Assembly: GCA_041859045.1 (NCBI GenBank)
Contig: JBHELB010000031.1
Coordinates: forward strand, 1 to 21,194
DNA from: JBHELB01 sp041859045
GTDB lineage: Bacteria; Hydrogenedentota; Hydrogenedentia; Hydrogenedentales; SLHB01
Direction of reading: 5' to 3'
DNA: 21,194 bases
Position numbers and translations under genes: made by a program. Under the pieces are notes generated by a model. The model saw only the letters and a program-made list of their open reading frames with translations. It did no database searches and was not told the DNA's origin. Shown piece after piece: positions 6,063 to 13,152 of this stretch (position 1 is its first letter; each line of letters begins with the position of its first letter).

Positions 6063-9000
6063 GTTGCTCGCAGGCACATCGCGGCCACTTGGAGCAGGGC
6101 GCTTCTATCCTGCGGGCTCGTTGCGCGACAGCGAACTGGCGGCGCGACTCGCGTCATACAAGGCCCACATTGCCGGGGCATACGCGAGTATCGCGCCCGA
6201 CGCCATTCATGCGACCGTTCCGCCGGGCAGGCACATCGTGTCCACGAAGGTCGATGGCGAACAGTGGTTCCTGTACAAGAACGGCCGTGGTTCTGTGTTG
6301 CTTTCCCCGAACGGGAAGGCCATCACCGGCGTGCCACTCACGGAACAAGCAGACCAGGCTCTCGGGACATGGTCGGGGCTGCTCGCGGGAGAACTGTACG
6401 CCGAAGAAAACGCGTGCCGTTCCCGCGTCTTCGACCTGCATGCCGCGTTGGGCGGTGGTGTGGATGCGTCCCTGGACCGGCTGCGCTTTGCCGCCTTTGA
6501 CCTTCTTCGCGACGAGGGCGCGGACTGTTCGCAGGCGCCTTTCCTACAGCGCGTGGAACGCCTCCGGGGATTGTTGGCGCCGGACGGAGCAGTCCATTCC
6601 GCAGACTTCACCGACGTCGACGGACCAGCGGAGGTAGACGCATTCTTTCAGTCGCGCGTGCAGGTCGGTGCGGAGGGCATTGTTCTGCGCTGCGCTGATG
6701 GGCGGGTCTTCAAGATCAAGCCCAGTGTGACCATCGACGCGGCGGTCGTGGCCTGGACGGAAACATCCTCGGGACTGGGCGAACTGCTCCTCGGGTTGAT
6801 GCCCGATGAGCAAACGACCGGCGCTCACGCGCTGCAACTCATCGGCCGGGTGGACATGGGGTCCAGCCAACAGGAACGGCATGAACTCGCCGAACGGTTG
6901 CGGGCCATGTCTTGCGTCTCCTTGATGAGTCTTTCCAGCCGAAGCGGTTTGCCGTATACGTGGGTCCGACCGGAAATGGTCGTCGAGGTGACTTGCCACG
7001 AGTTGCTGGCCGTAAATACCGACGGCGAATCCATCCGGCGTTGGCGTGTCTCGTATGGCGAAAACGGTTGGCAACCCACGGGCAAGGCCGCGAGCGTGAG
7101 TCTGCGCGACGCCGTGTTTGTACGCGTCCGCGAGGACAAGACGGCGCAATTGCCTGATGTCCGGTGGTCGCAGGTTGGGGACCTCGTGCCGGTACACGAC
7201 GCGAACGTTTCGCTTACCGATCTTCCCGGCTCGACGATAGTACGCCGCGAGGTCTATGCTAAGAGTGTGCGAGGCGGCCTTGCTGTCCGCAAGTTCGTGG
7301 CATGGAAGACGAACAAAGAGGACAAAGACCCGCGCTATCCGGCATACGCCGTTCTGTTCACGGACTACTCCCCGGCCCGTGACGAGCCGCTGCGCAGGGA
7401 ACTTCGGGTGGCCTCGAATCTCCAGCGCATCATGGCCATTGCGGACGCCTGGCTCGCGGAGAACATCCGCCGCGGATGGGATTGTCTTTCCAAGGTTTGC
7501 GACGCGGCGTGCGCAGTTCCTTCAGAAGAGCAGCCTGTTCATTCCGCGCGCCGAGGCATGCACACACTCACCATCGCCTTTGCCCGCAGCGCCTCGCCGA
7601 CGTTCCCCATTGTGCGGCGAAGACTCGATGCATTGGCCGAGCTCGGCAAACTCCACGTTACCAAAAAGGACTCCGGCGCCGAGGTCTGGTTCGAACTGGA
7701 GGTCCGCAACGGTCTCGTGGAAAATCACCGGAGGATTGCGAACCTCCTGAATCTCGTGCGCCGCTGGAAAAGCACGGAGATATCTCTGGACGGCGAGACG
7801 CTGGACAAGTTCGCCGTGGATAGCGTCGTGAACCGGTTGGACGAGGTCCGGCAATGTTGGAACCATCGGAAGGCCGGAGGGGCTGCGGGATGCAGACGGG
7901 ATTGTGCGCTGGGTTGCCGGGCGTTACGTATCACCGCGTCCCAGCGGTTCCTCGAAGGGGCCTTCATAACCGAACCTGCGTGGTACGCGGTGGGGCGCTT
8001 CGAGGGCGGGCGGGTAGCCCTGGACAAGGCCGCGATTGCCGCGCAGGTGGAACGGCGGACGAACGGTCTTCTGGAGGAATGTCCCCTTTACGATAAAGCC
8101 GCCGTGCTGGCGGCCATTGAATCGTTGCCGACGACATTGTCTCCGGACGAGCCGGGGTACCGGCTGGTGTACCGGAGAGAGGACGGCATCGCGGCATGGG
8201 TGTGGCCGGAGCATGCGTCTGTGCCACCAAGGCTGGCGGAACGAGGTGCACGGGCAGACGCCGAATCCACGGACAGTGTGTTTGCCCCAGCGTTGGCGCG
8301 TCAGGGTTCGATGCCCGTCACCGCGCACCGGCAAATCCCCGCCGCCACGTACGGCGATGTCTGCGGTCAGGAGGCCGCCGTTGAGGCCGTGCGCGATCTT
8401 ATCGAGTTGCCCATGAAGCATGCGGCGTTGTTCGAGGCCGTCGGCGCATCGGCAAAACCGTCCGGCGTCATCTTGGCGGGCCCGCCGGGCACCGGAAAGA
8501 CGTTGCTCGCGCGTGCCGTGGCCGGCGAATGCGGAGCGCATCTGGAAATCGTGTCCGGACCCGAACTATTGAATCCCTACGTTGGCGCAACCGAAAAGGC
8601 CCTGCGCGACGTGTTCGATCGCGCCCGACACAACCTCCCTGCACTGGTTTTGTTCGACGAACTCGACGGTCTCGCCCCGTCGCGCGCATCCGCTGACGCA
8701 CATCACGAGCGATCAGTGGTCGCGCAATTGCTCGCGCTGCTCGATGGTCTGGAGACCCGCAACGGCATCACCGTACTCGCCACGACCAACCGGCCCGAGG
8801 CCATCGACCCCGCGCTACGCCGACCAGGGCGCTTCGACCGCGTCGTCTGGATGAAAGCTCCAGACAAACACGGCAGAGCTGCCATTCTCACGCACTACCT
8901 CAAGCCCTTGCGGCTTGCGCCGGGGCTGGACGTTGCTGAACTCGCCGCCAGCCTTGCATCCGCGACGACGGGTGCCTCCGGCGCTGACTTGGAACACATT

Positions 9001-9180
9001 TGCCTCACCGCCGCACGGGTCTGCGTGAAAGAAACCGTCGGACTTGGGCGCGAGGTCGAACCCGCCATTCGCGAGAAACACTTCCGCCAGGCCCTTCAAG
9101 AGTGTGGGTCATTCCGCTGTGACGAGATCGAGACGCAGACGTTTGCCCACGGCGGCGGCCGCTCGTTGCAGCGTGTGTAA
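6055..9180 (+). CDS. ATP-dependent ligase-like nucleotidyltransferase fused to AAA+ ATPase
   Basis: A 1041-residue fusion. The N-terminus has the ordered motifs of DNA/RNA ligase-type nucleotidyltransferases: motif I KVDG (65-68, with K65 the likely AMP-accepting lysine), GELYAE (112-117), FAAFDLL (145-151), EGIVLR (207-212) and FKIKPS (219-224). The unassigned middle holds a winged-helix-like stretch (about 500-550) and a cysteine cluster C601, C613, C617, C621. The C-terminus is a CDC48/FtsH-like AAA+ module: Walker A GPPGTGKT (809-816), Walker B VLFDELD (865-871) and RPGRFDR (923-929). ATG 6055 is chosen for GGAGG at 6044-6048 and its overlap with the previous gene. The last 25 or so residues overlap the opposing antitoxin gene and may be a replaced tail. 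The function is unknown; sealing, capping or AMP-activating a substrate are all possible. Confidence 0.8.
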   Translation: MPELLAGTSRPLGAGRFYPAGSLRDSELAARLASYKAHIAGAYASIAPDAIHATVPPGRHIVSTKVDGEQWFLYKNGRGSVLLSPNGKAITGVPLTEQADQALGTWSGLLAGELYAEENACRSRVFDLHAALGGGVDASLDRLRFAAFDLLRDEGADCSQAPFLQRVERLRGLLAPDGAVHSADFTDVDGPAEVDAFFQSRVQVGAEGIVLRCADGRVFKIKPSVTIDAAVVAWTETSSGLGELLLGLMPDEQTTGAHALQLIGRVDMGSSQQERHELAERLRAMSCVSLMSLSSRSGLPYTWVRPEMVVEVTCHELLAVNTDGESIRRWRVSYGENGWQPTGKAASVSLRDAVFVRVREDKTAQLPDVRWSQVGDLVPVHDANVSLTDLPGSTIVRREVYAKSVRGGLAVRKFVAWKTNKEDKDPRYPAYAVLFTDYSPARDEPLRRELRVASNLQRIMAIADAWLAENIRRGWDCLSKVCDAACAVPSEEQPVHSARRGMHTLTIAFARSASPTFPIVRRRLDALAELGKLHVTKKDSGAEVWFELEVRNGLVENHRRIANLLNLVRRWKSTEISLDGETLDKFAVDSVVNRLDEVRQCWNHRKAGGAAGCRRDCALGCRALRITASQRFLEGAFITEPAWYAVGRFEGGRVALDKAAIAAQVERRTNGLLEECPLYDKAAVLAAIESLPTTLSPDEPGYRLVYRREDGIAAWVWPEHASVPPRLAERGARADAESTDSVFAPALARQGSMPVTAHRQIPAATYGDVCGQEAAVEAVRDLIELPMKHAALFEAVGASAKPSGVILAGPPGTGKTLLARAVAGECGAHLEIVSGPELLNPYVGATEKALRDVFDRARHNLPALVLFDELDGLAPSRASADAHHERSVVAQLLALLDGLETRNGITVLATTNRPEAIDPALRRPGRFDRVVWMKAPDKHGRAAILTHYLKPLRLAPGLDVAELAASLASATTGASGADLEHICLTAARVCVKETVGLGREVEPAIREKHFRQALQECGSFRCDEIETQTFAHGGGRSLQRV

Positions 9181-9408
9181 GGTTACCGAAGTGTTTGAGG
9201 CATCAAGCAAGCGGTCAAGGGCGGGCCTGCTCGTGTGCATGCGGCGGGCCATCTGGGATTTTGAGATGCCTTCAGTCTTCATCGCTTGATCAACCTGCAT
9301 GGCGAGAAGCTCCTTGATGGCGCGAGCCTCGCACTCCTCAAGCATCCCCTCCTCCGCCAAGAAGGCATCAAAAGAAGAGCCGATACGTCCCTTATCTTTG
9401 TTCTTCAT
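9109..9408 (-). CDS. XRE-family antitoxin (HigA-like), second module
   Basis: A 99-residue protein with a helix-turn-helix at about 48-69 (ISKSQMARRMHTSRPALDRL), followed by the usual antitoxin ending TLHTLQRAAAAVGKRLRLDL. It lies downstream of its toxin with a 19-nt gap, and GGAGGA at 9426-9421 precedes the ATG by 12 bases, slightly long. Its last 72 bases overlap, convergently, the 3' end of the ligase/AAA gene. The canonical antitoxin C-terminus lies within that overlap, so the antitoxin frame is the genuine one there. Confidence 0.82.
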   Translation of the reverse strand: MKNKDKGRIGSSFDAFLAEEGMLEECEARAIKELLAMQVDQAMKTEGISKSQMARRMHTSRPALDRLLDASNTSVTLHTLQRAAAAVGKRLRLDLVTAE

Positions 9409-9427
9409 AACGATACGCTCTCCTCCG

Positions 9428-9781
9428 TTACCTGTTTTTGCTCACCGCTTTTAGTCGGGTGAGCGCAATCCCTTTGTCCTGTTTGGGCGTCTTCTGAGTT
9501 TTCTTGATGAACCCATGGAGAAGAACCATCGTTCCGCCCACAAAGCCAAAAAGAACCCGCGCGATACGGCCATCGCAAATGTCGCTGCGCACCTCCCACA
9601 GACCGTCGCCCAAAGACTGACAAACGGGAAGTCCAACAGGCCAACCAAACTCAACTTTCTGGATGTCCTTACCGATGATTCTTCGGTCATCCGGCTCGAG
9701 TTTCCTGAGCCACGTGCGAACCGGTTCCTCACCGCTTTCGGTGGCAAAGAAACGTGCCGGGATTTTCTTGAAAGGCCTCAT
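9428..9781 (-). CDS. RelE/HigB-type toxin (Gp49-like), second module
   Basis: A 117-residue protein typical of the PF05973-type toxin family: FFATESGEEPVRTWLRKLEP near the N-terminus, DIQKVEFGWPVG, then the core GDGLWEVRSDICDGRIARVL and the FVGGTMVLLHGFIKKTQKTP segment with conserved H and K residues, ending in a basic tail. Members cleave mRNA or interfere with translation. The sequence is quite different from the first toxin in the window, so this is not a recent duplication. No Shine-Dalgarno precedes the ATG at 9781-9779, and the predicted transcription start lies at or one base before it. Confidence 0.85.
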   Translation of the reverse strand: MRPFKKIPARFFATESGEEPVRTWLRKLEPDDRRIIGKDIQKVEFGWPVGLPVCQSLGDGLWEVRSDICDGRIARVLFGFVGGTMVLLHGFIKKTQKTPKQDKGIALTRLKAVSKNR

Positions 9782-9788
9782 TCATAGC

Positions 9789-9817
9789 AGTATGCATCAT
9801 TTTTGGTGCATAGTCAA
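9789..9817 (-). promoter_or_regulatory. promoter and operator of the second toxin-antitoxin operon
   Basis: On the minus strand, TTGACT (9817-9812) and CATACT (9794-9789) are 17 bases apart. An imperfect palindrome, TATGCATCA (9791-9799) with TGGTGCATA (9804-9812), eight of nine positions matching, fills the spacer and is a likely antitoxin operator. Position 9782, seven bases past the -10 box, is one base before the toxin ATG, predicting a leaderless or nearly leaderless transcript. Confidence 0.65.
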
Positions 9818-9894
9818 GATGGGAAGGCTCGCGAGAGGGCTGCTGGGACACCTTTTGCAGCGCATGTGTCCTGGAGGTAGTGTCGCCGCAACGC

Positions 9895-9932
9895 AACTTC
9901 TGGACACCTTGTCCAGAAGTTGTCCGGAAGCT
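9895..9932. repeat. perfect 12-bp inverted repeat plus 11-bp tandem copy
   Basis: AACTTCTGGACA (9895-9906) and TGTCCAGAAGTT (9910-9921) are perfect inverted repeats around CCT. GTCCAGAAGTT (9911-9921) is immediately followed by GTCCGGAAGCT (9922-9932), an 11-bp tandem copy with two mismatches. The layout of one inverted copy and two tandem direct copies mirrors the recombinase element's right end at 11309-11391, although the sequence differs. There is no T-run, so a terminator is unlikely. Confidence 0.65.
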
Positions 9933-9960
9933 GCCTCGCTATTCTGAGATCCCCTGAACC

Positions 9961-10021
9961 AACTTCGGGCCACTGTGACCCGAAGTTACCGCGAAGTCAC
10001 CTGCGCCGCACACTCGAAGTT
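9961..10021. repeat. 9-bp inverted repeat with tandem CGAAGT copies
   Basis: AACTTCGGG (9961-9969) and CCCGAAGTT (9979-9987) form a perfect inverted repeat with a 9-nt centre. CGAAGTTACCG (9981-9991) is followed directly by CGAAGTCACCT (9992-10002), and another CGAAGTT lies at 10015-10021. This second block again has one inverted and several direct copies and probably is a recombinase binding region or an element end. Confidence 0.55.
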
Positions 10022-10203
10022 CCCTGCCGAACGTCCCTGGAATCGTACCGACCTGACGCCAGCGTTTGTGGAATCTGCAATGCGGTTGGCGGTCACCGTG
10101 ACCATCAACCTCACGAGAAGAGAAAACACCGTGGCCGCGCCGAAGAAAAGAGCAAATCGACCGCACTACGCGCGCCCCAAGCGGGGAGACACACATACGC
10201 AAA

Positions 10204-11298
10204 ATGGACGCAACTTTTGGCGAAAATCCGTCAAAATCGCGCATACACGCAACGCGTAACCCCTGTATTTGCAGGGCCTCCACCGTTTCCATCGTTCCAT
10301 CCCACGAGTACGGCGCGGGAGGCACATTTGGCGAACAATACCTGCAGGCCCAACGCAATGCCAGTGCCAAGACCGTCCTTTCCTACCGCGACACTCTTGC
10401 ACAATTTCTGCGGTTTGCCGCACAACGGCACCGCAACCCCATCACCGCGCTCGCATTCGAGCGTCTTGATGCGGAATGCGTTTTGGCCTTCCTCGAGCAC
10501 ATCGAAAACGAGCGAATGGTCTGCATCAAGACGCGCAACCAACGCATGGCCGCTTTGCGCAGTTTCTTCCGTCACGCGGCCACGATGGCGCCTGAGCACC
10601 TGCACCAGTGTCGGCGCATCTTGGCCATCCCCTTCAAGAAGGCACCGCAAAACGCCACAGTATACCTCGAGCGTGACGAAATGGCCGCGCTCTTGGCACG
10701 GCCCGACCGCGAAACCCTCCTGGGACAGCGCAACCATCTGATGCTGGCGATGATGTACAACACCGGCTGCCGTGTGCAGGAACTCGTCCAAATCCGTCCC
10801 TGCGACATCTCCATCGAGGGCCATCATCATGTGCGCCTGATGGGCAAGGGCAACAAAGAACGCCTTTGCCCCCTTTGGCCGCAAACCGTTCAACTGATTA
10901 AGGACTGGATGGACCGCCGCCACTTGCTGCCGCAGGCCGACGCCCATCTGTTCATCAACCAACGCGGCCAACCTCTGACCCGCTCCGGCGTCCGCCGCAT
11001 GCTCATCGGCTACTGCAGAGGTCAACAACAAACCGCGGCGATAACGACGAAACCGATACATCCGCACACCCTGCGGCACACCACCGCGGTGCATCTACTG
11101 CAAGCCGGCGTCGAGCTCAACATGATCCGCGAGATCCTCGGCCACGTCTCCATCGACACCACCAACCGATACGCCGAGATCGACATGGCCATGAAACGAC
11201 AGGCCCTCAAGGCCATCGACACCGGAAGAAACGAACAGAATTCAACCCCCGTGTGGCTTAAGGAGAAAACCATATTGGACTGGCTCGAAGCCCTATGA
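10204..11298 (+). CDS. tyrosine recombinase / site-specific integrase
   Basis: A tyrosine recombinase of 364 residues as drawn, with a core-binding domain (about 45-150, SAKTVLSYRDTLAQFLRFA) and a full catalytic set: R190 (TGCRVQEL), K215 (MGKGNKER), H288 and R291 (HPHTLRHTT), H314 (LGHVSIDTT) and Y323. It resembles the XerD-like recombinases of transposon-like elements with short terminal repeats, including the third gene of recombinase-trio elements, but no sister recombinases are present. ATG 10204 is the only conventional in-frame start before the domain, and it lacks a ribosome binding site. The first 40 or so residues look non-homologous, so the native N-terminus may have been replaced. 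Terminal repeats follow eleven bases past the stop. Confidence 0.85.
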   Translation: MDATFGENPSKSRIHATRNPCICRASTVSIVPSHEYGAGGTFGEQYLQAQRNASAKTVLSYRDTLAQFLRFAAQRHRNPITALAFERLDAECVLAFLEHIENERMVCIKTRNQRMAALRSFFRHAATMAPEHLHQCRRILAIPFKKAPQNATVYLERDEMAALLARPDRETLLGQRNHLMLAMMYNTGCRVQELVQIRPCDISIEGHHHVRLMGKGNKERLCPLWPQTVQLIKDWMDRRHLLPQADAHLFINQRGQPLTRSGVRRMLIGYCRGQQQTAAITTKPIHPHTLRHTTAVHLLQAGVELNMIREILGHVSIDTTNRYAEIDMAMKRQALKAIDTGRNEQNSTPVWLKEKTILDWLEAL

Positions 11299-11308
11299 AC
11301 CCCAAAAC

Positions 11309-11391
11309 GTTATGGTGCGAGTTTGTGGACATCGGCCAATTTTTACGCCGCCAATCCGCCAACTCGCACCATAACCGAACTCGCACCATAA
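11309..11391. repeat. right-end terminal repeats of the recombinase element
   Basis: GTTATGGTGCGAGTT (11309-11323) is a perfect inverted copy of AACTCGCACCATAAC (11361-11375). A second direct copy, AACTCGCACCATAA, lies at 11378-11391, 17 bases further on. Three copies in this one-inverted, two-direct layout directly after a tyrosine recombinase gene mark an element end. Homology to the amidoligase starts at 11392, the base after the last copy. No matching left end is found in the window. Confidence 0.8.
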
Positions 11392-11544
11392 TTGCTCCAC
11401 CTGCGGCTGATCGGGGACGAGTTCAAGACGGCGCGAAAGCATCTCCTCGGCGCGATGCCGGGCGACGCGGCCTTCAAGCGGGGACGCCCGCAGCCCAAGC
11501 CGGAAACGACCGAGACGGCTGGCGCGCCCGTGGTGGAGGGCTGA
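11392..11544 (+). pseudogene. 3' remnant of a second amidoligase gene
   Basis: From 11392 the plus frame reads LLHLRLIGDEFKTARKHLL and continues with MPGDAAFKRGRPQPK to TGA 11542-11544. This aligns without gaps to the C-terminus of the intact amidoligase (LLHIGFIGQEFRTARKHLL, then MPGDSAWKHGRPKPK). About 50 of roughly 312 residues remain. The 5' part is absent and the remnant abuts the terminal repeat of the recombinase element, so insertion or adjacent deletion removed it. There is no start codon, so it is not expected to be made. The genes that follow are in its original operon position. Confidence 0.85.
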
Positions 11545-11546
11545 CC

Positions 11547-11840
11547 ATGCGGACGTATTGGGAAGCGGTGGTCGAGCGCGTCGGGGAACGGTATCTGCTC
11601 GCGTACATCCCGCGCAAGACGCGACAAGCGTTGTTCAATGCCGTCCGTAACCGGGGCGAGGCGTTCGTGCGGTTCACGGGCGCGGACCGGGTTATGAACG
11701 CGGAGAACCTCGGTCTGAAAACGGCGACCGGCTGGCGGGTCCGGTATTCCGGGCGGACGATGCGCGACGCCAAGAACGAGGGCGAACTGGTGTACTTCAA
11801 AGAAGGTGTGCGGAACGAGGAAAGCGAGGTCGGCGTATGA
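11547..11840 (+). CDS. hypothetical protein (97 aa) of the second amidoligase cluster
   Basis: Not recognised. The start ATG 11547 lies two bases after the amidoligase remnant's stop, and GGAGGG in the remnant's tail serves as ribosome binding site. The protein is basic and compact, with a possible helix (TYWEAVVERVG), KTRQALFNAVRNRGEAFVRF, and then GLKTATGWRVRYSGR and GELVYFKEGV strands. The next gene overlaps as ATGA. Its position suggests an ancillary role in the amidoligase pathway. Having lost the gene in front, it may now depend on a promoter inside or near the recombinase element. Confidence 0.65.
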   Translation: MRTYWEAVVERVGERYLLAYIPRKTRQALFNAVRNRGEAFVRFTGADRVMNAENLGLKTATGWRVRYSGRTMRDAKNEGELVYFKEGVRNEESEVGV

Positions 11841-12358
11841 AGGTCTTTGTGCGGAACACGAGTCTGGATGGAAAGCCGCTCACGGGCGATGGCGAGGTGT
11901 TTACTGGCGAGCGCCCGTTGGATGTCGTCATGGCGATGAAAGGCACGGCGTTGTTTTCCGACTACGGGAGCGTGCCGGAGTACGTGGACATGGTGCTGCG
12001 AAACGCGAAAATGCTGGCGGGCATCGAATTGACAGTGTCGGGCGACGGTCCCGAGGCCTTGGCTGAATCGCTGCTGGCCGCGCTGGTCGAACACGGACTG
12101 GCGGAGGTACTCGAAGACAAGCCAAGCGAACCGTCTGAGTCGCCTACGCCGGTGCCGATCCCCGAACGGGTGTACCGGGTCATCGACAGCATCCGGCGTT
12201 CTGGGCTCACCAACATGCTGGACCGTCCACTGGTTGCGCGGATCGCTCGCGAGATGGACTTCCCCGACGAAGCGGCGTGGATCGAAGCCAACAAGAAGCA
12301 GTATGCCGAGGGAGTGTTTCGCGGGTTCCTGCCGGTAGCCGAACGAAGGGCACGGTAA
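11837..12358 (+). CDS. protein with DUF5049-like C-terminal domain
   Basis: A 173-residue protein. The N-terminal half (1-95) contains strand-rich MKVFVRNTSLDGKPLTGDG and a helix with EALAESLLAALVEHGL. After a Pro/Ser linker (95-107), residues 107-164 read PIPERVYRVIDSIRRSGLTN, then MLDRPLVARIAREMDF and AAWIEANKKQYAEGVFRGF. This matches the pattern of DUF5049, a small helical domain (I-x-x-I-R-x-x-G-x-x-N-M-x-D, then W/Y-I-E-x-x-K-K-x-Y). To my knowledge that domain is often found near amidoligase and cyclotransferase genes in phages. It overlaps both neighbours (ATGA and TAATG). The biochemical role is unknown. Confidence 0.65.
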   Translation: MKVFVRNTSLDGKPLTGDGEVFTGERPLDVVMAMKGTALFSDYGSVPEYVDMVLRNAKMLAGIELTVSGDGPEALAESLLAALVEHGLAEVLEDKPSEPSESPTPVPIPERVYRVIDSIRRSGLTNMLDRPLVARIAREMDFPDEAAWIEANKKQYAEGVFRGFLPVAERRAR

Positions 12359-13152
12359 TGTGCGGTCTGGCGGGAATCATTCTTGGTGAGAAAAAACGGC
12401 GTGCGGCGGAAATGCGGCGTCTGGCCGACATCTTCACACGACTGTTGGTGTTGAGCGAGCCACGCGGGCCGCATGCCACGGGAGCGGCATGGATGAACAG
12501 CGACGGCGAGTATGGGTTGTTCAAGCGGCCAATGCCCGCCTCACAGTTTGTCAAGGAGCCGCTATATGCGCGGATGCTCTCAAAAATGGACAACCGCGCG
12601 ACCGTTCTCATGGGACACGCGCGCTGGCGGACACGGGGCGACGAGCGGGACAACCGCAACAACCATCCGATACTGGCAGGACGTGTCTTGGGAACGCACA
12701 ACGGGACGATACGCAACGCGGATTATCTGTTCCGGCGGCTTCGGTACAAGCGGTTCGCCGAGGTGGACAGCGAAATCCTGTGCCGCATTGTCAACGGCGC
12801 GACGCGGACCGGTGCGCTGGACGTGCCCTATCTGCGAAAACGCCTCGCGTTGTGCCGGGGACAGATGGCCGCGGTATTTGCTTCCCGGCGGATACCCGAC
12901 ATGGTCCTCGTCCTGAAAGGCGACAAGCCGCTGAAGTTCCGGTGCCACATGCGGCGGCAGGTCGTGCTGTATGCCACGGACGGTTCGTACCTGGACGAAG
13001 TGCTCGCGGGCGAAAGAGGATGGATGGAGATGATCGTGCCAGCGATGACCCTCCTGGTGTTCCAGCGGGCGAATGTCTGCGCACCGTTCACTGGGCCGTT
13101 CACGTTCATCCCGCAGGCAAGGGCGAAGAAACCACAGGAGACGGTACCATGA
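12358..13152 (+). CDS. class II glutamine amidotransferase (GATase II), copy 2
   Basis: A 264-residue glutaminase of the same family as the gene at 3902. The start ATG 12358 overlaps the previous stop (TAATG) and exposes Cys2 (MCGLAGI), the Ntn nucleophile. Conserved landmarks are GHARWRTRG, the NNHP motif, THNGT (113-117) and VDSE (136-139). It aligns along its whole length with copy 1, at roughly half identity by eye. It lacks the 10-15 residue insert that copy 1 carries before THNG. Because the neighbouring amidoligase is destroyed, this copy may have lost its local partner, or it may work with the amidoligase encoded at 2875. Confidence 0.9.
   Translation: MCGLAGIILGEKKRRAAEMRRLADIFTRLLVLSEPRGPHATGAAWMNSDGEYGLFKRPMPASQFVKEPLYARMLSKMDNRATVLMGHARWRTRGDERDNRNNHPILAGRVLGTHNGTIRNADYLFRRLRYKRFAEVDSEILCRIVNGATRTGALDVPYLRKRLALCRGQMAAVFASRRIPDMVLVLKGDKPLKFRCHMRRQVVLYATDGSYLDEVLAGERGWMEMIVPAMTLLVFQRANVCAPFTGPFTFIPQARAKKPQETVP

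Larger units (their letters stand above)
9818..10203. other. gene-free stretch with nested repeats
   Basis: I see no convincing gene. The open frames lack family signatures and ribosome binding sites. The stretch contains direct copies of GGACACCTT (9846-9854, 9902-9910) and two inverted-repeat blocks, listed separately. It separates the second toxin-antitoxin promoter from the recombinase and probably contains broken ends of mobile elements. Confidence 0.5.

Noticed and set aside
9895..9987. Intrinsic terminators
   Set aside because: The inverted repeats are perfect, but no T-run follows on either strand, and the accompanying tandem copies fit recombinase binding sites better.
10261..10276. 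CCCTG/CAGGG mini-hairpin as an attachment site
   Set aside because: Only five base pairs, with no duplicate elsewhere in the window, so chance is an adequate explanation.
10231..11094. 287-codon minus-strand frame opposite the recombinase
   Set aside because: The recombinase's full catalytic residue set lies on the plus strand; the antisense frame has no family pattern.
12489..13148. Long 5' extension of the GGCT reading frame
   Set aside because: It lies wholly within the glutaminase gene in another frame. ATG 13149 has a ribosome binding site and an ATGA overlap, and family homology begins only after it.
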